Of a stretch of DNA of 42,971 bases, positions 1 through 8,212 are shown in pieces. Origin of the DNA: Streptomyces himalayensis subsp. himalayensis (GTDB taxonomy: Bacteria; Actinomycetota; Actinomycetes; Streptomycetales; Streptomycetaceae); the NCBI RefSeq assembly GCF_013778455.1, contig NZ_JACEHE010000050.1:1-42971 (forward strand), read 5' to 3'. The position numbers and the translations under genes are program-made. Position 1 is the first letter of the stretch. Every line of letters starts with the position of its first letter. Below the pieces are notes generated by a model. It was not told where the DNA came from, made no database searches, and was given only the letters and a program-made list of their open reading frames with translations.

Positions 1-1110
1 GCCGACCTCCTCGACCTGGGCGGCGTCCATCCATACCTGATGCCCCGACGTTGGAATGGTGCTCGGCCGTATCCGTACCTGATGGCTCGTGGACGTCGCC
101 GTGAACGTCACACTGAGCCTCTGCCATTGGGCGAACAGCGTGCTGTCCTCGCCGATCGCTCCGCCGACCTGGGTGAGCCGGACCGTGGTGTGCCCGGTCG
201 GCACCCACACGTAGGCGTAGAACGTGTATGTCGTGCCGATGACCAGGCCGGTCATGGCGGCCGAGGTGACGGTCTGGTTGTCGACGCCACCCCAGGTGAC
301 CAGCATCGAGTACGTGCCCTGCTGGGCACGGGTGCTGGACTGTGTCACGACCGGCGTCCCAGAGGACGTCCAGCCGCTGACGCCGGCCTCGAAGGTGCCG
401 TTCGCAAGGAGGTTCGGCGCCACAGCGCTGGTGCCCTCCCACAGCGCTACGGCGTCGACCCAGCACTGGGTGCCGGACGTCGGGGTGCCGACGATCTCCA
501 GCACGAGCCGGTGTTGGGTGCTGGTCGCGGTGAAGTTGAAGGCGATCCGCTGCCAGTTGTCGTTGAGGGTGGAGGCTGTACCGAGGCCCATGCCCTCGAT
601 GTGGCATTCCATCGCCGGGGCGCCGGTTGGTACCCACACGTAGGCGCTGGCGGTGTACCGCTTCCCGATGTCCAGGCCGTACACATCGGTGTACACCGAC
701 TGCCCGGCCGGGGCGCCCCAGGTGACGCGCAGCGCCTGGCTGCCATGCATCACGTGCGTGGCGTCCAACGCGATCGTCGGGGACGCGGTCTTGGTCCAGT
801 CCGTCAGCGACCCGAACGACGGGTTGGTGACCAGGTTCCGGTCTGCGCTGACGGTCCGGATCCGAATCGGCACGTTCTTCCGCACATTCGGGTAGTACGG
901 CGACGCCGTTCGGGCCGGTGTGAACCTCCCGTCGCTGTTGTCCAGCGTCAGACCCGCTGTGCCAGTCTGCGCCTCCGACGACTCGTCGGAGGCGCCGCGG
1001 GAGATCCTGACGCCCGCGGCGAGGTCGACGTACTGGGTGATGTCCGTCCACACGGGAGACGCCGAGGTGATCGTGTACCCGAACGCCACCTCGGCGATGA
1101 TCCGCGCCAT
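1..1110 (-). CDS. Minor tail protein, partial (C-terminus off the left edge)
   Basis: The reading frame is open from the ATG at 1110 to the first base (370 codons seen, no stop). The N-terminal ~90 residues are a beta-rich domain with WTDIT and GLTLDN motifs, the style of proteins that follow the tape measure in siphophages. Two related beta-sandwich modules follow, at roughly residues 92-228 and 232-365. Each opens with an N-(P/G)-(S/T)-F...W pattern and repeats Y-(V)WVPTG, W-Q-R and FTATST-(Q/S)-H signatures, resembling carbohydrate-binding (galactose-binding-like) folds. It starts 12 nt after the tape measure stop on the same strand, with an AGGTGG Shine-Dalgarno just upstream. By position it is a distal-tail or tail-tip protein that may touch cell-wall glycans. 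The exact role is inferred. Confidence 0.75.
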   Translation of the reverse strand, partial: MARIIAEVAFGYTITSASPVWTDITQYVDLAAGVRISRGASDESSEAQTGTAGLTLDNSDGRFTPARTASPYYPNVRKNVPIRIRTVSADRNLVTNPSFGSLTDWTKTASPTIALDATHVMHGSQALRVTWGAPAGQSVYTDVYGLDIGKRYTASAYVWVPTGAPAMECHIEGMGLGTASTLNDNWQRIAFNFTATSTQHRLVLEIVGTPTSGTQCWVDAVALWEGTSAVAPNLLANGTFEAGVSGWTSSGTPVVTQSSTRAQQGTYSMLVTWGGVDNQTVTSAAMTGLVIGTTYTFYAYVWVPTGHTTVRLTQVGGAIGEDSTLFAQWQRLSVTFTATSTSHQVRIRPSTIPTSGHQVWMDAAQVEEVG

Positions 1111-1121
1111 GCTGCCACCTC

Positions 1122-4100
1122 TCAGACGAAGTTGAGCTTGGCGCCACCCCGGTTGCGCTTGAGCCGGGTCAGCACCTTCTCGATCTGCATGGCGACGGCT
1201 TCGGGGTCGAGAGCGCCGGAGATGTTGACGATGATCGGCGCCTGGCCGCTCGCCGCTACCGCGGCCGGGCGGCCGATTGCGGGGCGCGTGGCGGCAACCC
1301 TGCCGGCGACTGTGTCGAGAGCTTGGTCGACGGCTGGGAGGGCTTGGACCAGGCCGCGGGCCAGGCCCTCGGTGGAGTAGGCGCCGAGCCTGGCCATCAC
1401 CGTGGACGGGCTCTTGATGCCCAATGCCTTCTTGATGGCCTTCTGCATGCCCTTGGCGATGTCGAGCATCAGCTTCTCGATGGACTTCTTCTCCGCCTGC
1501 AGGCCCGCCAGGAAGCCCTTGCCTGCGTTCTTCCCGGAGTCGTACAGCACGTCGGCGCCGGTCCGGCCGAGCCTTTCCGCCTGGTCGTTGATCTTGTACT
1601 GCGTGGAGTTGATCTCCTTGAAGATGCTGCTGTTCGCCCCTGCCAGAGCGGAGGCGTAGGCGTAGCCCTCCTCCGGCCCCATCTCCAGAATCTCGCGCAA
1701 CATGGTCTTGTTGAGGCCACGCTTGGCGAGGGTCTTGATGTAGGACGTGAACGTCTTCATCTTCGTGAGCTTCTGCGCCAGCTTCTGCTGGATCCCGGCC
1801 GCGGTCACCTCCTCCTCGCCGCCGAACATCGAGCCGAGAGACGCGGACTTCTTGGCGCCGACGCGGGTCGTCTCGGCGAACTCCTTCGCTGCCTTGATCT
1901 TCGCGCCGATGCTGTCGCGCTTCGATGCGAGGTCCATCAGCTTCTTCGTCTGCTTGTTGACCATCGCCACGAGGCGGTTGTCCTTGCTGCCACTGAAGGC
2001 AGCCCAGATGTCCTTGGCCAGGTCCGCGGCCGTGGCCTTGATCTTGTCGCGGCTGCCGGGCAGGCCCTTGATGAAGCCAGCACCAACATCCTTCGCCAGG
2101 GCCTGCATCTTCTTCGACGGCGAGGCGATCTGCAGCTCGGCACGTACCCCGGTCGTGACTGCGGCGGCCATGCGGCGAGCGGCGCTCAGGACGGATCCCG
2201 AAGCGCCCTCCATGCCGAGGGCGAGGCCGCGGGCCACGTCCCCGCCAGCGCCACCAGACCCGCCCGTGGCAGCCGCCAGACCGAGACGCCCCTCGTTGAT
2301 GGCCTTGAGGAACGCGACCCCGTACCGGGCCACCGACCGGGCCCGCACCACAAACTCGCCGTTGCTCACGCGGGCCAGGATCGAGTCGGACGTGCCGGAA
2401 CCCGGACCCTCGACGAGCCCGCCACCGGGGAAGCCTGGCGTCCGCACCAGGCCACCGGAGGCGTACTTCAACTGCGAGCCTTGGGCGCCGGACTGGCGGG
2501 CCTGACCGCCGACCACCACGTAACGGGTGGTGAGCGTGACTGTCCTGCTGCGCACGGACGCCAGATCGGCCTTCGCGCGCCGCACCTTGGCCTGCAGGTC
2601 GGCGATGTGCGCCTTCAGGTCGGCCCGCTTCGACGGCGGCACCGACTTCATCTGCCGCTTCGCCTCAGCGATCTGCGCGTTCCAGTTGTTGATGTCCAGC
2701 TTCAGCTTGCCCGCAGCAAGGCGCGGCCCCACCGACGCAGCGAAGTCCCGGGATCCCCTTTCCGCAGAGTCAAGGCTGTCAAGGAAGCGGCCCCTGAACC
2801 GGTCGAACTCGGTGTTGGCCTTCTTCAGCTTGGGGCCGATCCCAGGAACCCAGCTGAACGCTGTGGCCGCACCGGACACGATGCCGTCGAGGGAGCCAAG
2901 AACACCGATCGCTACCAGCCTGAACGCCCGAATGATCGACGGCGTGCTCTGCACAGCCGCGTCCACCATGTCGATGACCGCGCCGCCGAAGACACGGGCG
3001 GCCTCCATGATCCCAATCTTGTTTTCCTTGACCCACCCATTGAGACGCTGGAGCGGGCCCGCAGCCTTGTCGACCTCCGTGCCGACCGGCGCGAACGCGC
3101 CGATGATCCCAAGAGCGGTGTCCTTCAGGGTCGGGCCGACGAGCGCGGCAACGTCGCGGATGGTCGTGAGACCAAAGCCGATGTCGCGGAAGACGGGCCG
3201 CAGCAGGACCAGCGCGCTACGGAACGCGTCCATCGCCCCCGCGCCAGTAGTGCCGAACATCTTGAACGTCTGGCCGAGGAGCGGACCCAGCTCCCGCGCG
3301 ACTGCGCCCGAGAGTCGACCGATCGCAGGCAGCAGCTGGTTGACCATGCCGAAGAAACCGTCGAGGAACTTGGCGCTGCCGTCGATCCCGGTCTCCAGGC
3401 CCTTGAACATGCCCGGCAGACCCTTGCCGAGCAGGTCAGACAGCCCGCCCGACAGCGCCTTGAGGGTCGGCTCGCTCTTGGCGCCGAAGTCGAACAGCGC
3501 CACACCCAGCCTGCCCACACCGCCGGCCATGTCCTTCACGAAGGTGTTGCCCAGGCGCAGCACATCGGTGAAGTCTCTCTGGAACCCGGAGTCCTTCAGC
3601 AGCCGTGTCACGCCGTCGGCCGCTTTGCCGAAGCCCTCGGCCATGTCGGTCATGGAATCGCCGAGGATCTTCACCACCGGCCCTGCCGCCTTCACCGTCT
3701 TGGTGAACGCCGGAAGCATCGCCTTCTGGATCTCGCGGCCGATCGGCTCGAACTGTTTCTTCGCGTCCACCAGAGCCTTGGTGAACTCGCGCTGCTCCGG
3801 ACCCAGCTTCTTCAGGGCCTCCTGGTACTTCTTCTTGTCCTTGCCCGCCTGCTCTAGCGCCTCGCCAACACCCTTGAAGCCCAGCTTGAGCGTGCCCGCA
3901 GCCACGCCGACGCCCGCCATCATCGGCACCAACGCACCCAGAGCAGGCAGCACCGACAGACCGGCCGCCCCCGCGACAGCCAGCAGCGCGGGGGTCAGCC
4001 CGCCGCCGCTGCCGCCCAATGCGCCAGCCGCGTTCCCGCCGGCCGACGCGACGTCCCCCAGACGGTTGGCAAGGACAGGCATGCCGCCTGCCATGACCTG

Positions 4101-4274
4101 CGCCGCATCCGCAGCCGAGAGGAACCGGCCCCGAAGGTCACGCAGTCGCCCGTTGGCGTCACGGGTGACCCCGGCCAGCCGCTGCTGCAGCTGCGCCGCC
4201 GAGTTCCCCGCATGGTTCAGCGCAGGAGACAGGTTGTCACGCCCGTCCAGAACGAAAGTCAGATGCTGCGCCAT
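1122..4274 (-). CDS. Tail tape measure protein
   Basis: About 1050 residues, the longest gene here. It sits directly after the tail assembly chaperone pair, the canonical place for the tape measure that sets tail length and occupies the tail tube. The N-terminal ~70 residues are helical and polar. A long Gly/Ala-rich hydrophobic segment follows (roughly residues 90-135), then extended helical stretches. Two SPS motifs typical of these proteins occur (IASPSKKMQ..., KSPSTVMARLG...), with GAGFIKGL and STEGLARGL downstream of them. The ATG at 4274 is preferred over the in-frame GTG at 4277 because the GGAGGTGA ribosome site then has normal spacing. The ATG overlaps the stop of the frameshifted chaperone (TGATG), so translation is probably coupled. 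At about 0.15 nm per residue the length would suit a tail near 150 nm. Confidence 0.93.
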   Translation of the reverse strand: MAQHLTFVLDGRDNLSPALNHAGNSAAQLQQRLAGVTRDANGRLRDLRGRFLSAADAAQVMAGGMPVLANRLGDVASAGGNAAGALGGSGGGLTPALLAVAGAAGLSVLPALGALVPMMAGVGVAAGTLKLGFKGVGEALEQAGKDKKKYQEALKKLGPEQREFTKALVDAKKQFEPIGREIQKAMLPAFTKTVKAAGPVVKILGDSMTDMAEGFGKAADGVTRLLKDSGFQRDFTDVLRLGNTFVKDMAGGVGRLGVALFDFGAKSEPTLKALSGGLSDLLGKGLPGMFKGLETGIDGSAKFLDGFFGMVNQLLPAIGRLSGAVARELGPLLGQTFKMFGTTGAGAMDAFRSALVLLRPVFRDIGFGLTTIRDVAALVGPTLKDTALGIIGAFAPVGTEVDKAAGPLQRLNGWVKENKIGIMEAARVFGGAVIDMVDAAVQSTPSIIRAFRLVAIGVLGSLDGIVSGAATAFSWVPGIGPKLKKANTEFDRFRGRFLDSLDSAERGSRDFAASVGPRLAAGKLKLDINNWNAQIAEAKRQMKSVPPSKRADLKAHIADLQAKVRRAKADLASVRSRTVTLTTRYVVVGGQARQSGAQGSQLKYASGGLVRTPGFPGGGLVEGPGSGTSDSILARVSNGEFVVRARSVARYGVAFLKAINEGRLGLAAATGGSGGAGGDVARGLALGMEGASGSVLSAARRMAAAVTTGVRAELQIASPSKKMQALAKDVGAGFIKGLPGSRDKIKATAADLAKDIWAAFSGSKDNRLVAMVNKQTKKLMDLASKRDSIGAKIKAAKEFAETTRVGAKKSASLGSMFGGEEEVTAAGIQQKLAQKLTKMKTFTSYIKTLAKRGLNKTMLREILEMGPEEGYAYASALAGANSSIFKEINSTQYKINDQAERLGRTGADVLYDSGKNAGKGFLAGLQAEKKSIEKLMLDIAKGMQKAIKKALGIKSPSTVMARLGAYSTEGLARGLVQALPAVDQALDTVAGRVAATRPAIGRPAAVAASGQAPIIVNISGALDPEAVAMQIEKVLTRLKRNRGGAKLNFV

Positions 4275-4857
4275 CACTCACCTCCGCGCATCCGTGCCTC
4301 GTGGGCGTCGATCCAGGCGGTGAGTACGTCGAACTCTTCCTCGGTGAGGCGGTCGACGTCTGCTGCGCTGTAGTGGAGGTAGAAGCCGAACAGCGGCAGG
4401 TAGGTCAGGCGACGCTCAGTGAAGCTGGGCTCGGGCTGGACTCGGCCGGGGCCGGGTCTTTTGGGGCCGTCACGTCGGCGATCGCCGCCTCGCAGGCCTC
4501 CCCGTCCGCGGCCACATCTCGCAGCTCGCGAAACGCGGCGGCCAAGTCCTCCGGGCTGTTGCCGTACTTGGCGAAGAGGCGCTCGGCGTAGTCGCGGACT
4601 TCGCGGGCGTCCAGGCGTATCCGCATCTCGTCTTCGAACGGGTCGAAGTCGCCGAAGCGCAGGGACGGTTCGGTGCGCTTCTTGACGGCCCAGGCAACGA
4701 CGCGCAGGGCACCTATGTCGCCCTCGCTCATTGCCTCCTTGATGTCCGCCCAGCGGCCGTCCCCGGTCCGTTCGATGACCTGAATCTCGGAGGCGCGCAG
4801 CCGCCCGGCGTCGAGCCGCTCGACCTCGCCGCCCTCCGGCGTGTACTCGATGATCAA
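4274..4857 (-). CDS. Tail assembly chaperone, long form by programmed -1 frameshift (GT-like)
   Basis: Joined product: codons 1-133 of the short form, then a -1 shift at C CCA AAA (4465-4459). Reading resumes at AGA (4459) and runs open for 61 codons to TGA at 4276-4274. The added T-domain contains ERRLTYLPLFGFYLHYSAAD and then LTEEEFDVLTAWIDAHEARM, a sensible helical domain rather than out-of-frame noise. Its stop shares a base with the tape measure ATG. Total about 194 aa. In lambda and many siphophages the low-abundance GT form binds both tape measure and tail tube. The shift itself is inferred from the heptamer, the open -1 frame and gene order. Confidence 0.85.
4405..4857 (-). CDS. Tail assembly chaperone, short form (G-like)
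   Basis: 150 aa, acidic, located between a tail-completion protein and the tape measure gene, which is where lambda G-type chaperones lie. The core (about residues 1-125) contains IIEYTPEGG and WAVKKRTEPSLRFGDFDPF, the latter typical of actinophage chaperones ('R...W..F...D.DF'). The C-terminus is a low-complexity Pro/Ser/Ala tail. Near its 3' end the gene carries a canonical -1 slippery heptamer in the correct phase, so this is the unshifted product and the longer GT form shares its first 133 residues. No independent family search was possible. Confidence 0.85.
   Translation of the reverse strand: MIIEYTPEGGEVERLDAGRLRASEIQVIERTGDGRWADIKEAMSEGDIGALRVVAWAVKKRTEPSLRFGDFDPFEDEMRIRLDAREVRDYAERLFAKYGNSPEDLAAAFRELRDVAADGEACEAAIADVTAPKDPAPAESSPSPASLSVA
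4459..4465 (-). promoter_or_regulatory. -1 ribosomal frameshift slippery heptamer C CCA AAA
   Basis: Zero-frame codons across the site are ACG GCC CCA AAA GAC. The heptamer CCCAAAA therefore fits X XXY YYZ exactly: P-site CCA can re-pair on CCC and A-site AAA stays AAA. The shift opens a 61-codon -1 frame ending at the tape measure start. GC-rich sequence downstream (CCCGGCCCCGGCC) could form a stimulating structure, but I did not fold it. Confidence 0.85.
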
Positions 4858-4866
4858 CAGTGCTCC

Positions 4867-5376
4867 TTAGGAAAGTCGGCTCCGGACGTCGCCGAGGACA
4901 CGCTCAACCTCGCGCTGCATGCGCGGCGTCTGCTGGCGGACAACGCGGTCCCACCACAGCGGAGTGGCGTACTGGTTGACCCAGCGCCGCTTGTTGCCGA
5001 ACACCGGGTGCCTGAGGCGGCCGGTGTTCAGCTGCTCTGGCACGTTTGACTTCTGCAGGTCCGGCGGCAAACGGCCCTTGTCGAGCCACACTCGCGCGCC
5101 GGGATTCCCCGTCGTGCGCACCGAGATACGGATCGCCTCGGCGAGTGTGGCGCGCAGAGGGCGCGTGGTCGGCGAAGGGCCGCCGGGTCGGGTCGTGCGG
5201 CCCTGAGAACGGATATCCAGACCGCGGATGGAGTCCTGCAAGCCGTCCCGCAGCGGCTCGGCCGCCCGCCGGATACGGCGCTGCATGCTGCGGCGGATGT
5301 TGTCGCCACCAGCAGCCCGCAAACGCCGCTGCAGCTCCAGCAGGCTGCCTGTGTTGGTGATACGGACGTCCTGCAC
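4867..5376 (-). CDS. Tail completion / HK97 gp10-like protein
   Basis: 169 aa, strongly basic N-terminal half (RRLRAAGG, RRSMQRRIRRAAEPLRDGL), then KGRLPPDLQKSN and a C-terminal segment WWDRVVRQQTPRMQREVERV. The 'L..L...L......a...A....A..l....' helical start and small basic character fit the HK97 gp10-like / minor tail completion family. In this phage it lies between the tail tube and the chaperone genes rather than before the tube. The GTG start at 5376 has GAGGTGA upstream at good spacing. Identity is by fold style and position; an alternative is a phage-specific tail protein. Confidence 0.6.
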   Translation of the reverse strand: MQDVRITNTGSLLELQRRLRAAGGDNIRRSMQRRIRRAAEPLRDGLQDSIRGLDIRSQGRTTRPGGPSPTTRPLRATLAEAIRISVRTTGNPGARVWLDKGRLPPDLQKSNVPEQLNTGRLRHPVFGNKRRWVNQYATPLWWDRVVRQQTPRMQREVERVLGDVRSRLS

Positions 5377-5385
5377 GGCGTCACC

Positions 5386-6372
5386 TCACAGTGTGACGTC
5401 AGTCGACATGAACTCGATCTTCGGCTGGTTCGTGCCGTCGTACAACGCCGTGAAGTTGTACGTCGGCTTGATGACGTCGAAGCCGTCCACCACAGGCGGG
5501 CCCTCGTCGAAGCGGACCGCGGGCAGCGTGATTCGGAACGTCTCGAAGAAGGTCGACGCGATGAGCGGACCGACGAACTCCCACACCAGGGACGTCGCAC
5601 CGTCAGAGGTGTGCAGGTCATCGAGGACGGTGTCGACGTAGTCGGTCTCCAGGTTCCCGGTGATCTTCACCTGGTCGTTGCTGATCGGTTCCTTCTTCAG
5701 CCCTGCTTGCCCGGCGTAGAAACGCTCGACCGCCTGAGGCCGCTCGATCTTCACCGACACCTTGCGGACGCCGTCCCGCGCCGTCTCCGCACCGAACGTC
5801 CCGGTCTTGACCGCCATCTGCCCGAAGTGGAACGGCGACATCGACGGGTACGAGGCCGACGCCAGAACCTGCGCCTCGTCACAGTCCTTGCCGTCGAACT
5901 CAAACGACCCGGTGAGCATGCCGCCCACCTCGCACGCGAACTCCGCCCCGGTGACCTTGCAGCCCAGAAACGTCTTGTCGGTCACCGCGCCCGACGTCAA
6001 GGGCACGCCCTTCTGGATCGTCAGGCTCTTGCCTGCGGTGTCCGCGAGGGTGTGCGTCTGCAGGTACGCCGCGGTGGCGGCCTGCTGCACCGGCGTGACG
6101 GTCGTGCCCATCAGCGCCTGCAGCAGCAGCCCCATGGCCTTGTTGGTGACCTCCAGGTCGATCGACCCGGAGACCTCCTTGCGGGTCAGCACCCGCCGCG
6201 ACGACAGCGCCAGCAGACGCCCCGCCGCGATACCCGCGGACTGAGCCGTCGTCTTCTTCAGGACGAGGCTTTCCTTCGTGAACTCGATGAACTTCGTCGG
6301 CGCGACGAACGTGCCGTAGGTCGACTCGGCACTGATGCCGAGCTGGGCGCCAAGGCCCGAACCGATCGCCAT
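5386..6372 (-). CDS. Major tail tube protein
   Basis: 328 aa. It begins MAIGSGLGAQLGISAESTYG and continues with FVAPTKFIEF, the hallmark opening of actinophage tail tube proteins (phage_tail_2-like). Beta-rich repeats follow: KEVSGSIDLEVTNKAMGLLL, CEVGGMLTGSFEFDG, and a C-terminal ITLPAVRFDEGPPVVDGFDV with YNFTALYDG. An ideal GGAGGACTGATCC leader precedes the ATG. It should polymerise as hexamer rings around the tape measure. Position (after the tail terminator-like gene, before the chaperones) agrees. Confidence 0.88.
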   Translation of the reverse strand: MAIGSGLGAQLGISAESTYGTFVAPTKFIEFTKESLVLKKTTAQSAGIAAGRLLALSSRRVLTRKEVSGSIDLEVTNKAMGLLLQALMGTTVTPVQQAATAAYLQTHTLADTAGKSLTIQKGVPLTSGAVTDKTFLGCKVTGAEFACEVGGMLTGSFEFDGKDCDEAQVLASASYPSMSPFHFGQMAVKTGTFGAETARDGVRKVSVKIERPQAVERFYAGQAGLKKEPISNDQVKITGNLETDYVDTVLDDLHTSDGATSLVWEFVGPLIASTFFETFRITLPAVRFDEGPPVVDGFDVIKPTYNFTALYDGTNQPKIEFMSTDVTL

Positions 6373-6375
6373 GGA

Positions 6376-6588
6376 TCAGTCCTCCTTCTGCGACGCCTTG
6401 GCCGCGGTCGTCTTCTTCGCCGCGGCCTTCGCGACGGGCTCCTCAACGGGCTCCCAGTTGCTGGGCTGACAGACGTAGCCCTCGAAACGCTCGTCCGGCA
6501 CCTCGACAACCTGGTCCGGTTCGACGAGCCGGTCGCCGAGCTCGGGCACGGTGACGGGCTCGGCGCCGATGAAGCGCACACGCGCCAT
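6376..6588 (-). CDS. Small conserved phage protein of the tail tube operon
   Basis: 70 aa. The first ~45 residues are a compact beta-rich unit (ARVRFIGAEPVTVPELG, VVEVPDERFEGYVCQPSNW). The tail is a flexible Lys/Ala-rich stretch (AKAAAKKTTAAKASQKED) with a basic then acidic end. The ATG at 6588 is chosen over an upstream in-frame one because AAGGAG sits 7 nt before it. Its stop lies just before the tail tube start. Small proteins of this form are common next to actinophage tail tubes; no function is recognised. The tail resembles that of the gene at 7924-8202, which has a similar N-terminal pattern. Confidence 0.75.
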   Translation of the reverse strand: MARVRFIGAEPVTVPELGDRLVEPDQVVEVPDERFEGYVCQPSNWEPVEEPVAKAAAKKTTAAKASQKED

Positions 6589-6613
6589 GGCTGTACTCCT
6601 TGAATGGGGTGGG

Positions 6614-7078
6614 TCAGATACGGGCACGGCAGGTGATCGTGAAGGCCAGGCCAGCCACGGCGCCCTCGGCTTGGACCTGCTGCAGGTTGCCGGTCGTCAG
6701 GTGCGCCCACAGCACGGTGCCGTTCAACGTGGGCGCCGTCGGCGCGGAGTCGGTGGCACGAAGTGCATCCTCGACCGCACCGACCAGCTCGAAGACGGCC
6801 GTGCGCTGAAGGGCCATGTCCTTGTCGCCCGACCGCGTCTCCGCGTAACAGGCGATCTCGAAGTCCTCGTCACGGGTGCGAGCGCCGGCCGAGGCGAAGT
6901 CTTGCGTCAGCCCGACCGCTGCATCCGCGCCCGGCTGCCATCCGATATGGATGCGCCGCCGATCAGTGACGTTCACCGACTCCGGCCCGTCGACGATGCG
7001 GACACCAGCCAGAGCGGAAGCCGCACGCAGGATCGTCAGCAGCGCATCCACCGCCGCCGGTACACGAGACGTCGCCAT
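6614..7078 (-). CDS. Tail terminator-like protein
   Basis: 154 aa: an N-terminal helix (VPAAVDALLTILRAASAL), then GVRIVDGP, RRIHIGWQPGADAAVG, then FEIACYAETRSGDKDM and a C-terminal LAFTITCRARI strand. This alternation of 'short helix - target strand - FEI.C..' and a final beta strand is the pattern of tail terminator / neck proteins that cap the tail tube. It begins at the ATG directly abutting the TAG of the connector gene. The position between connector and tail tube supports the call; sequence-level family identity was not verified. Confidence 0.6.
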   Translation of the reverse strand: MATSRVPAAVDALLTILRAASALAGVRIVDGPESVNVTDRRRIHIGWQPGADAAVGLTQDFASAGARTRDEDFEIACYAETRSGDKDMALQRTAVFELVGAVEDALRATDSAPTAPTLNGTVLWAHLTTGNLQQVQAEGAVAGLAFTITCRARI

Positions 7079-7912
7079 CTACGCCACCCCCGGCGGTAGC
7101 CGGTGCGGCTCCAGCAGCTGCAGCGCCCGGTTGGGTATCGCGTACCCGAACCCGGCGATCGGCTCGGTGACGTTGAAGTCGTCGCCTCCGCCGATGCCGG
7201 CGAGGGCGCGCGACGCCCCGTACTGGGTGCGCCAGAGATGCTGAAGGATGATCTTCGCGGCGGCGGTGATGTTCGCCGGAATGACCGCGCGACCAGCCGT
7301 GTATGTGATCCGCAGTGGGCCGTACATCCGGCCGCCGCTCCGGAGCCTCACGATCCCCATGCGGGTATCCACATCCAGGTCGCCGACTGTGTAGCTCGTT
7401 CCGCCCGTCAGAATGGCGACCGCCGACGTCAGCGACAGGACCGGCGTTCGGCGAAGCGCGAGCTCCCTGACACCAGACGGCTGAATGCTGTGATCCTCCA
7501 CGACAGTGCCGCGCGCGCAGACGCCGGTGAACTGCTCCACCAAATGCGTCACCGCTTCGATCCAGCCCCGCAGCTCGTCATCTTCCGTCGTCGTGGTGAT
7601 GTCGAGGTGTGCCTTGGCGTCGGCGAGGGACAGGATCGCCGGGGGCGATGCCTCCCGAACGTCGAAGCTGTCCGTGTAGGCCGACGCCGGGCCGGTGAAG
7701 ACCCAGCGCACCGCATGCCGCCCGGCCTGCGTGCTGGTGTAGTCCAGCGTGTACTTGCCGGTCTGGCCTGGAGGGTTGGTCACCGCCGGGGAAGCGGTGC
7801 TGCCATCCGGCAGCGTGATGGTCAGGGCCACGCTCGTGGCGTCGGTGAGCGTGCCGCCCGCGTTCTTGCAGTCCGCGGCCAGACGCACCGTATCGCCGAG
7901 ATCGAACGGCAT
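7079..7912 (-). CDS. Head-tail connector protein (gp6-like) with N-terminal Ig-like domain
   Basis: 277 aa with two parts. Residues ~1-88 are beta-rich with LTITLPDGS, GKYTLDYTSTQAGRHAVRW and ending FDVREA, like an immunoglobulin-type domain. From ~90 the protein switches to LADAKAHLDITTTTEDDELRGW...AVTHLVEQFTG, the typical start of HK97 gp6-like head-tail connectors, followed by LRRTPVLSLTSAVAI and a helical ITAAAKIILQHLWRTQYG. The GAGGAGGTGAGCG leader fits the ATG at 7912. The connector forms the ring below the portal. The Ig-like extension may decorate the neck or bind cell surfaces; that part is inference. Confidence 0.78.
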   Translation of the reverse strand: MPFDLGDTVRLAADCKNAGGTLTDATSVALTITLPDGSTASPAVTNPPGQTGKYTLDYTSTQAGRHAVRWVFTGPASAYTDSFDVREASPPAILSLADAKAHLDITTTTEDDELRGWIEAVTHLVEQFTGVCARGTVVEDHSIQPSGVRELALRRTPVLSLTSAVAILTGGTSYTVGDLDVDTRMGIVRLRSGGRMYGPLRITYTAGRAVIPANITAAAKIILQHLWRTQYGASRALAGIGGGDDFNVTEPIAGFGYAIPNRALQLLEPHRLPPGVA

Positions 7913-7923
7913 CGCTCACCTCC

Positions 7924-8202
7924 TCAGCCCTTGTCGTCGTCGGCCTTCTTCGCCGGGCTCTTGCTGGCCGCGCGAGAAGTCCGCGACGCCACGGCCCGCT
8001 TCTCGCCCGGCGCCGCGGTGGCCTGCTCCACCGGAGCCGACCGCTCAGCCTTCTCGGACATGAACGTCTCGACGTCCTCGAAGAGGTGCTCGTGCCCCTT
8101 GTAGACGGGGTCGGTGTCCTCGATGAGCTGCCCGCCGGTGATGACGCGCGGGACGCCGTTCTTCCAGACACTGAACGGGCTCTTGCAGCGCTTGATCGCC
8201 AC
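7924..8202 (-). CDS. Small conserved head-region protein with basic tail
   Basis: 92 aa from a GTG at 8202, chosen because AAGGAG precedes it with proper spacing; upstream in-frame codons lie in a Cys/Arg-rich unlikely stretch. Visible features: KRCKSPFSVWKNGVPRVITG, then DTDPVYKGHEHLFEDVETFM, then a long Ala/Lys/Ser tail (KSPAKKADDDKG). The N-terminal unit 'K...F......P..I..G..v...dPv..ghe.lFe' is a recurring short head-region protein in Streptomyces phages. Function unknown; possibly head completion. Confidence 0.7.
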   Translation of the reverse strand: MAIKRCKSPFSVWKNGVPRVITGGQLIEDTDPVYKGHEHLFEDVETFMSEKAERSAPVEQATAAPGEKRAVASRTSRAASKSPAKKADDDKG

Positions 8203-8212
8203 TGCCTTCTCC

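Noticed and set aside
1323..3857. An 844-codon plus-strand frame and another of 598 codons (2527-4323) opposite the tape measure gene
   Set aside because: Antisense shadows of a high-GC gene: Arg/Ala/Leu/His-rich low-information translations, no ribosome sites, no domains.
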